In this document: positions 1 through 6,062 of the stretch, piece after piece
How the letters are laid out: each line of letters opens with the position of its first letter
Position numbering within the stretch: the first letter of the stretch is position 1
DNA from: Bacillota bacterium
Lineage (GTDB): Bacteria > Bacillota > Bacilli > Bacillales > Cytobacillaceae
Direction: 5' to 3'
DNA length: 7,926 bases
Assembly (NCBI GenBank): GCA_030705745.1
Contig: JAUZPT010000117.1
Location: 1-7,926 of the forward strand
Translations under genes and position numbers: made by a program
Notes under the pieces: generated by a model
Seen by the model: only the letters and a program-made list of their open reading frames with translations
What the model was told of the DNA's origin: nothing
Databases searched by the model: none

Positions 1-1
1 C

Positions 2-97
2 AAATGGGAAGTCCTGAATGCAATCGATGCAGAATTAAAGCGGAGAGACAGCTGGCAGGGGAAATTTCATCACAACGAAAAAGAACAAAAGGCGTAA
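2..97 (+). CDS. C-terminal fragment of an unidentified protein
   Basis: An open frame enters from the left edge and gives 31 residues before a TAA at 95-97. It begins KWEVLNAIDAELKRRD, continues SWQGKF and ends in a charged tail, HHNEKEQKA. The residue mix looks like a real protein terminus: an amphipathic helix followed by a basic/acidic tail. The other two plus frames are less protein-like. The stop codon lies inside the GC-rich repeat that starts at 91, so the last residues may have been set by repeat insertion. The gene would converge on ytpB. I do not recognise the family with confidence. A radical-SAM YtqA-like C-terminus is a weak guess, from recalled gene order near ytpB in B. subtilis and the QG-containing end. 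Confidence 0.5.
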   Translation, partial: KWEVLNAIDAELKRRDSWQGKFHHNEKEQKA

Positions 98-204
98 GCG
101 CCCTGTTTAGCCCCGACAAGCGCTGGAGGTCCTGGCGGTGAAGTCGTTCTTTGACTTCATCGTCAGGACCGAAGCGACCTCGAGGGGCTGGGCGCTGGAG
201 CTGG
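91..204. repeat. Long GC-rich hairpin repeat (composite form)
   Basis: This is a strongly structured intergenic element. Positions 128-145 pair with 153-170 as an uninterrupted 18-bp hairpin (some G-U pairs) with a 7-nt loop. An outer stem pairs 98-103 and 109-114 with 184-195 (12 bp with a 5-nt bulge). Positions 92-128 match 1421-1457, the repeat ahead of ytpB, at 29 of 37 bases. The 9-mer GCGCTGGAG occurs at 120-128 and again at 192-200, flanking the long arm. No protein-coding role is visible. It resembles dispersed non-coding hairpin repeats of Bacillus-group genomes. Copy number cannot be judged from this window beyond the two members seen. Confidence 0.8.
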
Positions 205-272
205 ATTACACTAAATTCTTCCGAGTTATCCATACCTGTAAAATTTAAAATTCCCAGACGATAAAAAAATGT

Positions 273-306
273 AAAAGGACCGATCTCACATGCGATCGGC
301 CCTTTT
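273..306 (-). terminator. Rho-independent terminator of ytpB, possibly bidirectional
   Basis: A 9-bp GC-rich stem (277-285 with 294-302) has an 8-nt loop and is extended by A/T pairs, giving about 13 pairs. Read on the minus strand, the one non-Watson-Crick pair is a G-U wobble and the stem runs into a T-rich tail. It begins a few bases after the ytpB stop codon. Read on the plus strand it also ends in a run of Ts, so it could also stop transcription arriving from the left-edge gene. Confidence 0.9.
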
Positions 307-308
307 TC

Positions 309-1391
309 TTATTTAAACAGCATCCGAACTAGACCTGCAGGTATCTTTCTTTGCAGCGAGCGGTAGACGAGCCCGTTAATGTAAAAGAAATAGCTGACGC
401 CGCCTCCTGCCTTAATTAACTCTTTAGCCGATTGGCGGACATTTTTTTGCTTGCGCACTTTTTCATCTGATAAATACACACCAAGAAGGCCGCGATTGAT
501 AAGCTTATGAAACTTTTTATGAGGTAATTGATCAGTATGCCGGTCCGCTTCTTTTACAAAATGCTTCAGGCGCTCGAACAGTTGCTGCTGGCTATCGTAA
601 TACGTGCAAAAATTCAAATCGCCGCCGCGAAGATCTTCCTCTTGATCGATAAAATAATCAAGCAAAATATGTAGTCCCTGGATAAATGGGAAATAACCGT
701 TTCGGATATTTTCAGCATCTTTTTTGTTAAAATCTTCTCTCATGGCATAGGAAACTAAACAAAAAATTCCAAGCGTCGAACCCGAGCACGCGGAAAATTC
801 ATACCACTCCATATCCGGCAAGCCTTCTTTAAAGCGTTCAAACCACATCTCAAGCCGTGGCACACGTTCCTCCGGTACTACATGCTTGTGAATTTGCAAC
901 GAACAATAATAATCGCATAATTCGAGCAGATATTCTTTTATCAGAACGTAATTAGGCAACTCTTTTAGCACCGATCGGCATGTTTCTGACAGTTCCGCCA
1001 AGTAATTTCCGTCATCCTGATCATCGCGCAGCCTGTAATAATTTTTAGTAAGCGGGTCAAGAACCAATGCATCGGACATCGATTCGTGAAGGCAGGCAAA
1101 ATCAGCTGGGTCAAGCGACGTGCTCCTGTCGCAAAGATTATCCAGATAATCACTGATCGTTTGGTAGGCGACAATAAATTTAATGGCTTGCCTATATTGA
1201 TCGTTTGACATGAGTGCCATGATGGAGCCGCCTTCACAATGAAAGGTTTTACTTTCGATACTGGCAAGCGCCTGTTTTCGCAGCTCAGCATTTGGAATTT
1301 GTTCCGCTCGTCCCTTCCAATAGGCTAATTCCTGATGGACGGCGGGTATGATTTTTCGATATACGTTTGACATTAAGCGGATCGGCATCAT
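309..1391 (-). CDS. ytpB: Tetraprenyl-beta-curcumene synthase family protein (YtpB, DUF2600)
   Basis: The 360-residue product matches the YtpB family in length and motifs. The B. subtilis enzyme is known to cyclise heptaprenyl diphosphate (C35) to tetraprenyl-beta-curcumene, which a squalene-hopene-type cyclase then converts to sesquarterpenes. Visible here are two acidic, helix-borne motifs that probably bind Mg-diphosphate: DYLDNLCDR at residues 81-89, and DYFIDQEEDLRGGDLNF at 245-261. The protein is mostly helical with no signal peptide. The ATG at 1391 is the first possible start, because an in-frame TAA lies seven codons upstream. A GGGAGA-type ribosome site at 1404-1411 is 12 nt away, which is long; the adjacent second ATG is farther still. 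It is the second gene of the ytpA-ytpB unit and is followed by a strong terminator. Family assignment is confident; the substrate is inferred from the family. Confidence 0.93.
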   Translation of the reverse strand: MMPIRLMSNVYRKIIPAVHQELAYWKGRAEQIPNAELRKQALASIESKTFHCEGGSIMALMSNDQYRQAIKFIVAYQTISDYLDNLCDRSTSLDPADFACLHESMSDALVLDPLTKNYYRLRDDQDDGNYLAELSETCRSVLKELPNYVLIKEYLLELCDYYCSLQIHKHVVPEERVPRLEMWFERFKEGLPDMEWYEFSACSGSTLGIFCLVSYAMREDFNKKDAENIRNGYFPFIQGLHILLDYFIDQEEDLRGGDLNFCTYYDSQQQLFERLKHFVKEADRHTDQLPHKKFHKLINRGLLGVYLSDEKVRKQKNVRQSAKELIKAGGGVSYFFYINGLVYRSLQRKIPAGLVRMLFK

Positions 1392-1414
1392 AGAGGTTGT
1401 GATTCTCCCTTACA

Positions 1415-1464
1415 CGAAAAGCGGAAGCGCCTTGATCATCTCCGACAGGCGCTGAAGCTAGACA
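1415..1464. repeat. Short hairpin repeat between ytpA and ytpB
   Basis: AGCGCCT at 1426-1432 pairs with AGGCGCT at 1447-1453 around a 14-nt loop, and AGC at 1420-1422 pairs with GCT at 1457-1459. It is the simple form of the repeat at 91-204 (29 of 37 bases shared). It fills half of the 102-nt ytpA-ytpB gap and ends 3 nt before the ytpB ribosome binding site. No U-run follows the stem in the minus direction, so it does not look like a terminator. Confidence 0.8.
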
Positions 1465-1493
1465 TATTCTACGTTCAAAGTTAAAGATTATAA

Positions 1494-2297
1494 TTACAAA
1501 AGATACCCAATTGCCTTGAGCTGGCTGTTGACAAAATCCTTGGCATATTCAAAAACTTCTTCGCGCTCCGGTTCATTGAAGATTTCATGGTAGCATTTTG
1601 TCCATTCCTTAAAGCGTTTCTCAGAAAGCGGAACAGCATTGAACCACTCTTTAACCGCTTGTTTGTTGACGATTTTATCATCTCCGCCCTGCATTGCCAG
1701 GAGCGGTATATCCTGAATTTTTCCTAGCGATTCAAATGCTTCCTTCATCGCCTGGGTTAGCTCTCGATACCACCGTACCGACACTTTTGTTACATAAAGA
1801 GAATCATTTAAATCCGCTTCCTGAACATCCCGGTTGCGCGTCGCCATCTCTACAGTCAAACCGGAATTCATCCTCAAGGAAGGAAAAACCGCATTGATCC
1901 CATGGGACGCAATGTCCAAAAATTTTGAAGGATGATGCACCAAACCGAGGCAAGGAGAGGAAAGGATCAAACCAGCCAAATTCAGCTCTTCTTCCTCGAG
2001 CAAGCGAATAGCAATCAGGCCACCCATGCTATGCCCAAGCAGAAAAACAGGTAATTGATAGCGATAAGCCGCATGAACCCAATCTCTCACTTCAACTATA
2101 TATTCATCAAAGGAATCGATATGTCCACGGCGTGACCGGGTTGTCATCCCTTGGCCAGGAAGATCGCCCATGATCACATGAAAGCCGGAAAGGCGCCACA
2201 TTTCAATCAGCCAACCGTAGCGGCGATGATGCTCCATCGCACCATGGACCATGACTATGACTGCTTTCGCCTCTCCCTCAGCTTCCCACTTCCACAT
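1494..2297 (-). CDS. ytpA: Alpha/beta hydrolase, lysophospholipase type (YtpA)
   Basis: The 267-residue protein has the alpha/beta hydrolase fold of the monoglyceride lipase/lysophospholipase (PldB) group. Its oxyanion-region motif is VHGAMEH at residues 18-24. GDLPGQG at 44-50 is typical of the group. The nucleophile elbow is GHSMGG, with Ser90. The likely catalytic Asp is Asp207 in QGGDDKIV, and the catalytic His is His237 in YHEIFNEPERE. No signal peptide or membrane segment is seen, so it is probably cytoplasmic. In B. subtilis YtpA is linked to synthesis of the phospholipid antibiotic bacilysocin, probably by removing an acyl chain from phosphatidylglycerol. The start is supported by an AGGGGG ribosome site 7 nt upstream. 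It precedes ytpB on the same strand with no terminator between, so co-transcription is likely, as in the B. subtilis ytpAB operon. Confidence 0.93.
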   Translation of the reverse strand: MWKWEAEGEAKAVIVMVHGAMEHHRRYGWLIEMWRLSGFHVIMGDLPGQGMTTRSRRGHIDSFDEYIVEVRDWVHAAYRYQLPVFLLGHSMGGLIAIRLLEEEELNLAGLILSSPCLGLVHHPSKFLDIASHGINAVFPSLRMNSGLTVEMATRNRDVQEADLNDSLYVTKVSVRWYRELTQAMKEAFESLGKIQDIPLLAMQGGDDKIVNKQAVKEWFNAVPLSEKRFKEWTKCYHEIFNEPEREEVFEYAKDFVNSQLKAIGYLL

Positions 2298-2328
2298 ACT
2301 TTTTCCCCCTCATCAAATTTTTTCTTTC

Positions 2329-2347
2329 GCGGGAGTATTTTTCCCGC
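2329..2347 (-). other. Hairpin in the ytpA 5' untranslated region
   Basis: GCGGGA at 2329-2334 and TCCCGC at 2342-2347 form a perfect 6-bp GC-rich stem with a 7-nt loop. In the ytpA transcript it would sit between the predicted start site and the ribosome binding site. The following bases are purine-rich (GAAAGAAAAAA), so it is not an intrinsic terminator. It could stabilise the mRNA or be a protein-binding site. Confidence 0.5.
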
Positions 2348-2357
2348 TACTCTGATC

Positions 2358-2371
2358 GTAATTTCGATTAC
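2358..2371. promoter_or_regulatory. Operator-like inverted repeat downstream of the ytpA promoter
   Basis: GTAAT TTCG ATTAC is a perfect 5-bp inverted repeat with a 4-nt spacer. It falls about +3 to +16 relative to the start site predicted from the ytpA -10 element. A protein bound here could block ytpA transcription and perhaps influence ytoA. I could not match it to a known Bacillus regulator site. Confidence 0.35.
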
Positions 2372-2380
2372 AATAAAAGT

Positions 2381-2389
2381 ACTATACCA
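2381..2389 (-). promoter_or_regulatory. Extended -10 promoter of ytpA (ytpAB)
   Basis: On the minus strand the sequence reads TGGTATAGT: a TGn extension plus TATAGT (5 of 6 to TATAAT), at 2381-2389. The -35 region, near 2402-2409, is poor (TGGACT or GTGGAC), as is common for extended -10 promoters. The start site would be near 2374. I saw no clear sigma-M type element (TGAAAC/CGTC), although ytpAB is sigma-M dependent in B. subtilis. Confidence 0.5.
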
Positions 2390-2396
2390 TATCGTA

Positions 2397-2427
2397 TTGC
2401 AAGTCCACTGCTAAAATTTTTTATAAA
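2397..2427 (+). promoter_or_regulatory. Weak candidate promoter of ytoA
   Basis: TTGCAA at 2397-2402 and TATAAA at 2422-2427 are separated by 19 nt, longer than ideal. It is the best plus-strand pair in the divergent region, and it overlaps the -35 region of the ytpA promoter. If both are real, the two promoters would compete for polymerase. Confidence 0.3.
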
Positions 2428-2478
2428 TGCCCCAGATTCAAAAAAATAAGCCAATATTCCCTAAAGGAGAGAGTACAT

Positions 2479-2991
2479 ATGATATACCCTTTTAAAAATA
2501 AGTTTCCAAAAATCGCGGATTCCGCTTTTATTGCCGATTATGCCACGATTACGGGCGATGTTGAAATTGGCGAGGAATCAAGCGTTTGGTTCAATACCGT
2601 CATTCGCGGTGATGTTGCACCGACAATCATCGGAAAAAAAGTCAATATCCAGGACAATTCCATTTTACATCAAAGTCCAAACAACCCTCTCATCCTCGAA
2701 GACGACGTGACCATCGGACACCAGGTCATTTTGCACAGCTGTGTGATTCGAAAAAAGGCATTAATCGGAATGGGATCCATTATTCTCGATCAAGCAGAAA
2801 TCGGAGAGGGAGCGTTCATCGGTGCTGGAAGCCTTGTCCCACAAGGGAAGAAGATCCCACCAAATTGCCTCGCATTCGGCAGGCCAGCAAAAGTCATTAG
2901 AGAACTGACAGCGGAAGACATTGTAGATATGGAAAGAATCTCGAAAGAATACGCCGAAAAAGGAGCATATTACAAGACCGTTCAAAAGTAG
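2479..2991 (+). CDS. ytoA: Gamma carbonic anhydrase-like left-handed beta-helix protein (YtoA)
   Basis: The 170-residue protein is built of hexapeptide repeats of the [LIV]-G-x-x kind (for example ITGDVEIGEESSVW, IGHQVILHS, IGMGSIIL, IGEGAFIGAGSLV), which fold as a left-handed beta helix and usually form trimers. His64, His81 and His86 match the H...H-x4-H zinc-ligand pattern of gamma-class carbonic anhydrases. This fits the YrdA/PaaY/YtoA branch and argues against a plain acyltransferase. A C-terminal helix (about residues 143-165) is typical. No signal peptide is seen, so it is cytoplasmic. Activity is uncertain; many members have little or no measured carbonic anhydrase activity. An AAAGGAGA ribosome site (2463-2470) lies 8 nt before the ATG. 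No terminator is visible after the stop, so reading into the peptidase gene is possible. Confidence 0.92.
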   Translation: MIYPFKNKFPKIADSAFIADYATITGDVEIGEESSVWFNTVIRGDVAPTIIGKKVNIQDNSILHQSPNNPLILEDDVTIGHQVILHSCVIRKKALIGMGSIILDQAEIGEGAFIGAGSLVPQGKKIPPNCLAFGRPAKVIRELTAEDIVDMERISKEYAEKGAYYKTVQK

Positions 2992-3031
2992 TTTATTCGC
3001 TTCTTTCTTCACTAGTATGAGCATTATGCAC

Positions 3032-3060
3032 TCAACACAATCCATGCTCCTGCCGATAAT
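3032..3060 (+). promoter_or_regulatory. Candidate sigma-A promoter of the C39-like peptidase gene
   Basis: TCAACA at 3032-3037 (4 of 6 to TTGACA) and GATAAT at 3055-3060 (5 of 6 to TATAAT) have a 17-nt spacer. The start would be near 3067, leaving a short leader with the ribosome site. It lies in the 101-nt gap after ytoA. Confidence 0.45.
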
Positions 3061-3092
3061 ATATATAGTGATAAGAAACAAAGGTGATGAAC

Positions 3093-3968
3093 ATGAACTT
3101 TTCCTATCTATTTATTGTAATCGCAATCGTTGCCTTGTTTGTTTTTTTCAAGCTATTAAAAAAAACATCGAGTATGTTAAAATCAACATTTTTATTTTTA
3201 CTGCTATTTACCATCCTTGGAACAGGGTTTGTTTGGGATAATCAAAATCCGGGCCAGGTCACAAATGCCGTCAGCTCATTGAAGAATTTGATTACCCGCA
3301 CAAATGATCAAACAAGTTCATTTTCTGATAATGGGACGCAAATGCCGATTATTAAAATTAAAGATCGTGTATTGCTTGACGCACCTGCTGTATCACAGTT
3401 TCCCGAACTTCCACGTGGCTGTGAAGTGACAAGTTTGGCGATGCTATTGTCGAGTACAGGGTTGAAGGTCGACAAACTGAAACTTGCCGCGCAAATCAAA
3501 AAAGAGGATACCTTTTTCAACACCGTTGGCGGAAAAGTGTTTTTTGGGAATCCAAACGCTGGTTTTGTCGGCAATATGTATGATTTCAGTAAGCCTGGCC
3601 TTGGCGTTTACCATACACCCATCAAGGAACTGGCCGAAAAATACCTTCCCGGTAAAATAGATGATTTAACCGGTTCCGATTTTGAAGATTTAAAGATCCA
3701 TCTTTCTGACAATCGTCCTGTTTGGGTCATCATCAATACGACGTACCAAAAGCTGGAAGACAATCAATTCCAGACATGGATGACGCCTTCCGGCCCGATA
3801 AAAATCACTTACAAGGAACACTCCGTCCTTTTAACAGGATATGATAAAAACAATGTGTATTTTAACGATCCCTTGACGGGTGAAAAAAATAAAAAGGCAC
3901 CCATTAAGGATTTCAAAGAATCCTGGGTGCAAATGGGAAGGCAGGCAATCACCTACCTTCCTAGTTAA
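3093..3968 (+). CDS. Membrane-anchored C39-like cysteine peptidase (Peptidase_C39_2 family)
   Basis: The frame is open from a GTG at 3084, but AAAGGTG (3080-3086) overlaps that codon and lies 6 nt before the ATG at 3093. The ATG is therefore the likely start, giving 291 residues. The N-terminus has two hydrophobic stretches (about 4-20 and 30-46), either a hairpin of two membrane helices or an anchor. A linker follows to about residue 90, then the papain-like domain: LLDAPAVSQFPELPRGCEVTSLAML with catalytic Cys110 and oxyanion Gln102, His243 in KEHSVLLTGYD, and Asp259 in YFNDPLTG. This is the bacterial family that includes B. subtilis YvpB. The catalytic domain is probably outside the membrane; the substrate is unknown. 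No ABC transporter or bacteriocin precursor is nearby, so a bacteriocin-leader peptidase role has no support. Its 3' end overlaps an antisense terminator for asnB. Confidence 0.88.
   Translation: MNFSYLFIVIAIVALFVFFKLLKKTSSMLKSTFLFLLLFTILGTGFVWDNQNPGQVTNAVSSLKNLITRTNDQTSSFSDNGTQMPIIKIKDRVLLDAPAVSQFPELPRGCEVTSLAMLLSSTGLKVDKLKLAAQIKKEDTFFNTVGGKVFFGNPNAGFVGNMYDFSKPGLGVYHTPIKELAEKYLPGKIDDLTGSDFEDLKIHLSDNRPVWVIINTTYQKLEDNQFQTWMTPSGPIKITYKEHSVLLTGYDKNNVYFNDPLTGEKNKKAPIKDFKESWVQMGRQAITYLPS
3883..3929 (-). terminator. Probable asnB terminator embedded in the convergent peptidase gene
   Basis: On the minus strand, CACCC-AGGATT (3919-3929) pairs with AATCCT and GGGTG (3907-3912 and 3898-3902), giving 11 bp with a 4-nt bulge and a 6-nt loop. 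After two Cs come five Ts, an A and seven Ts. This is a good intrinsic terminator shape starting about 40 nt past the asnB stop. All of it lies within codons of the peptidase gene on the other strand; the T-run is read there as Lys/Asn-rich codons (GEKNKKAP). Confidence 0.75.
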
Positions 3969-3970
3969 TT

Positions 3971-5869
3971 TTAAATGCCCTGGAAGGACCGTTCAGCAAG
4001 CACATCGGCTTCGAAGGAATATTTCTTTTCAACATATACTTGATGCCAGACCATAAAGGACAAGACGGTCCAAATCTTACGGCTGTTGTCCGCTTTTCCT
4101 TGGCAATGGTCTTCAAGAAGTTTCAATACATACGTTTTATTAAACAAATGATCCGTTTCGCTTTCACGGATTATTTTTTTTGCCCAATCGTTCATTTCAT
4201 CCTTCAGCCAATGACGAATCGGCACTGGGAAGCCAAGCTTTTTGCGGGTCAATACATGGTCAGGTACGACACCTTCCGCTGCTTTTCTAAGGATGTACTT
4301 TGTTGTGCCATTGGCCGTTTTTAAACTCGTTGGGATCTTGGATGCAACATCAAAGACTACTTTATCAAGGAAAGGAACACGAAGCTCCAAGGAATGAGCC
4401 ATCGTCATTTTATCCGCTTTTAATAGGATATCTCCGCGCATCCACGTATGGATATCGATATATTGCATGCGATCAACCGGATCATAGCCCATGCTTTCCT
4501 TGTATAACTGTTTCGTGATATCTGTATAATCCAAGCCTTCTTTGTAAACATTCAGCAACTCACGCTTTTCTTCTTCGGTGAACATTTTTGCATTGCCGAT
4601 ATACCGTTCTTCCATCGGCGTCACACCGCGTTCAATAAAGCTTTTTCCCTTTGCGCCTTCAGGCAGCATGCTAGCAAGCCCTTTTAAAAGACCCTTACCA
4701 ACGCGGGGGATTTTGTTGAATACTTCAAGTGATTGTGGCTCACGATAAATATTGTAGCCACCGAATAATTCATCCGCACCTTCACCTGAAAGAACAACCG
4801 TCACGTGCTTGCGCGCTTCTCTTGCTACGAAATAAAGCGGCACACAAGCTGGATCAGCGAGCGGATCATCCATATGCCACATAATTTTCGGCAGTTCATT
4901 CATGTATTCCTGAGGCGTGATCACATAGCTAATGTTTTCAACCCCAAGTTTGTCAGCAGTTTCCTTCGCAACATCGATTTCACTGAATCCATTGCGCTCA
5001 AAACCGACGGAAAAGGTTTTGATTGCAGGATGGTATTCTTTGGCAATCGAAGCAATTATGGAAGAATCGATTCCGCCAGATAAGAAGGAACCGACTGGCA
5101 CATCACTGCGCATATGCATTTTGACAGAATCGAACAAGACGTCTTTAATTTCTTTTGTAAAATCCGCTTCCGATTTTTGCACAGGGCTAAAGTTCGCTTT
5201 CCAGTAACGCTTGATCTCCATTTTCGAGCCGATTTTCTTCGTAAAATAATGTCCCGGCTCAAGTTTATGAATGCCAGCAGACATCGTTTCCGGCTCTGGA
5301 ACGAATTGATACGTCAAGTAATGCTGAAGCGAATCGTAATTCATCACATCATTTTCAAGCGCCAGCAGAATGCTCTTTTTTTCCGAACCAAAGAAAGTCT
5401 TCTCACCATCTTCAAAATAGAAAAACGGCTTGATTCCAAAATGGTCGCGAGCACCAAACAGCTTTTGTTCCTGTTTATCCCAAATGACAAACGCGAACAT
5501 GCCCCGCAGCTTCTCAACCGCTTTTTCCTTTAACTTGCTATATAGAGCGATGATGACTTCCGTATCCGAGCTCGTCGTAAACGTGAGTCCATCCTTTAGC
5601 AAATCCTCTTTCAGCTCAAGGTAGTTGTATACTTCCCCGTTAAAAATAATCCAGTAGCGCTCATTTTCATACGTCAACGGCTGATGTCCGTTCTCGACGT
5701 CGATAATGCTTAAACGGCGAAAACCGAATTGAATATGTTCATCGAAGAAAAAACCGTCATCATCAGGTCCACGATGGGTGATAATGTCATTCATATTTTT
5801 AAATTGCTCTTTTTGTTCATCACGATAGATCTGTGCTTTGTCGTGTACACAACCAATAAATCCACACAT
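3971..5869 (-). CDS. asnB: Asparagine synthase, glutamine-hydrolysing (AsnB)
   Basis: It makes asparagine from aspartate, glutamine and ATP in the cytoplasm. A four-codon upstream extension is possible (MTYI, from 5881), but the ATG at 5867-5869 is the right start: maturation must expose the catalytic Cys at position 2 (MCGFIGC), and AGGTGA lies 8 nt upstream. That gives 632 residues, the length expected for Bacillus AsnB. The N-terminal class II glutaminase domain shows THRGPDDDG, FGFRRLSIID, NGEVYNY, SDTEVI and RDHFGIKP. The C-terminal synthetase domain shows the PP-loop SGGIDSS (264-270) and SGEGADELFGGY (361-372). All key residues are present. It has its own candidate promoter and lies downstream of the metK terminator, so it is probably transcribed separately. 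Its stop is 2 nt from the stop of the convergent peptidase gene. Confidence 0.97.
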   Translation of the reverse strand: MCGFIGCVHDKAQIYRDEQKEQFKNMNDIITHRGPDDDGFFFDEHIQFGFRRLSIIDVENGHQPLTYENERYWIIFNGEVYNYLELKEDLLKDGLTFTTSSDTEVIIALYSKLKEKAVEKLRGMFAFVIWDKQEQKLFGARDHFGIKPFFYFEDGEKTFFGSEKKSILLALENDVMNYDSLQHYLTYQFVPEPETMSAGIHKLEPGHYFTKKIGSKMEIKRYWKANFSPVQKSEADFTKEIKDVLFDSVKMHMRSDVPVGSFLSGGIDSSIIASIAKEYHPAIKTFSVGFERNGFSEIDVAKETADKLGVENISYVITPQEYMNELPKIMWHMDDPLADPACVPLYFVAREARKHVTVVLSGEGADELFGGYNIYREPQSLEVFNKIPRVGKGLLKGLASMLPEGAKGKSFIERGVTPMEERYIGNAKMFTEEEKRELLNVYKEGLDYTDITKQLYKESMGYDPVDRMQYIDIHTWMRGDILLKADKMTMAHSLELRVPFLDKVVFDVASKIPTSLKTANGTTKYILRKAAEGVVPDHVLTRKKLGFPVPIRHWLKDEMNDWAKKIIRESETDHLFNKTYVLKLLEDHCQGKADNSRKIWTVLSFMVWHQVYVEKKYSFEADVLAERSFQGI

Positions 5870-5896
5870 TATGTACGTCACCTACTCCGTTTCAAC

Positions 5897-5902
5897 ATTA
5901 TA
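5897..5902 (-). promoter_or_regulatory. Candidate -10 element of asnB
   Basis: A perfect TATAAT lies on the minus strand, with the start site predicted near 5890 and a short leader holding the ribosome site. No good TTGACA-like -35 sits 16-18 nt upstream; that place is taken by an A/T-rich palindrome (5915-5930). Activator dependence or another upstream promoter is possible. Confidence 0.5.
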
Positions 5903-5914
5903 TTAACTTCATTT

Positions 5915-5930
5915 GTATTAAAAATAATAC
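5915..5930. promoter_or_regulatory. Palindrome over the asnB -35 region
   Basis: GTATTA AAAA TAATAC is a perfect 6-bp inverted repeat with a 4-nt centre. It is centred about -33 from the predicted asnB start site. The position suits a repressor or activator site. No known regulator motif was recognised, and short A/T-rich palindromes can occur by chance. Confidence 0.4.
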
Positions 5931-6019
5931 TTTCTTATACTATCACTAATCATCGAAAAATGGCACTGATAACCGTAAGGAAATTCATGCCTCAAAGGAA
6001 GTTTACACTCTTTTCTCCC

Positions 6020-6040
6020 AAGTTAAACCAAAGTTTACTT
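6020..6040. repeat. A/T-rich inverted repeat upstream of asnB
   Basis: AAGTTAAAC (6020-6028) and GTTTACTT (6033-6040) form an inverted repeat with one bulged base and a 4-nt centre. A further GTTTAC occurs at 6001-6006. It lies between the metK terminator and the asnB promoter, about 120-150 nt upstream of the asnB start site. No assigned role. Confidence 0.3.
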
Positions 6041-6062
6041 AACCTACTAAATAGAAAGATAA

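Noticed and set aside
965..1291. 108-residue minus-strand ORF within ytpB
   Set aside because: It is an out-of-frame shadow on the same strand as ytpB, whose frame is clearly the coding one by motif and length.
3084..3092. GTG at 3084 or ATG at 3087 as the start of the peptidase gene
   Set aside because: The ribosome binding sequence overlaps these codons, so they have no usable upstream site; the ATG at 3093 has correct spacing.
3956..3987. CCTTCC/GGAAGG inverted repeat at the convergent stop codons as a terminator
   Set aside because: It has only 6 bp with a 20-nt loop and no U-run on either strand; the embedded hairpin at 3883-3929 is a much better asnB terminator.
5114..5533. 139-residue plus-strand ORF inside asnB
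   Set aside because: It is antisense to a highly conserved asnB region, has no protein-like features, and is explained by codon use on the other strand.
5870..5881. Four-codon N-terminal extension of asnB (MTYI)
   Set aside because: The catalytic Cys must be the residue after the initiator Met; the extension would bury it and would overlap the ribosome site.
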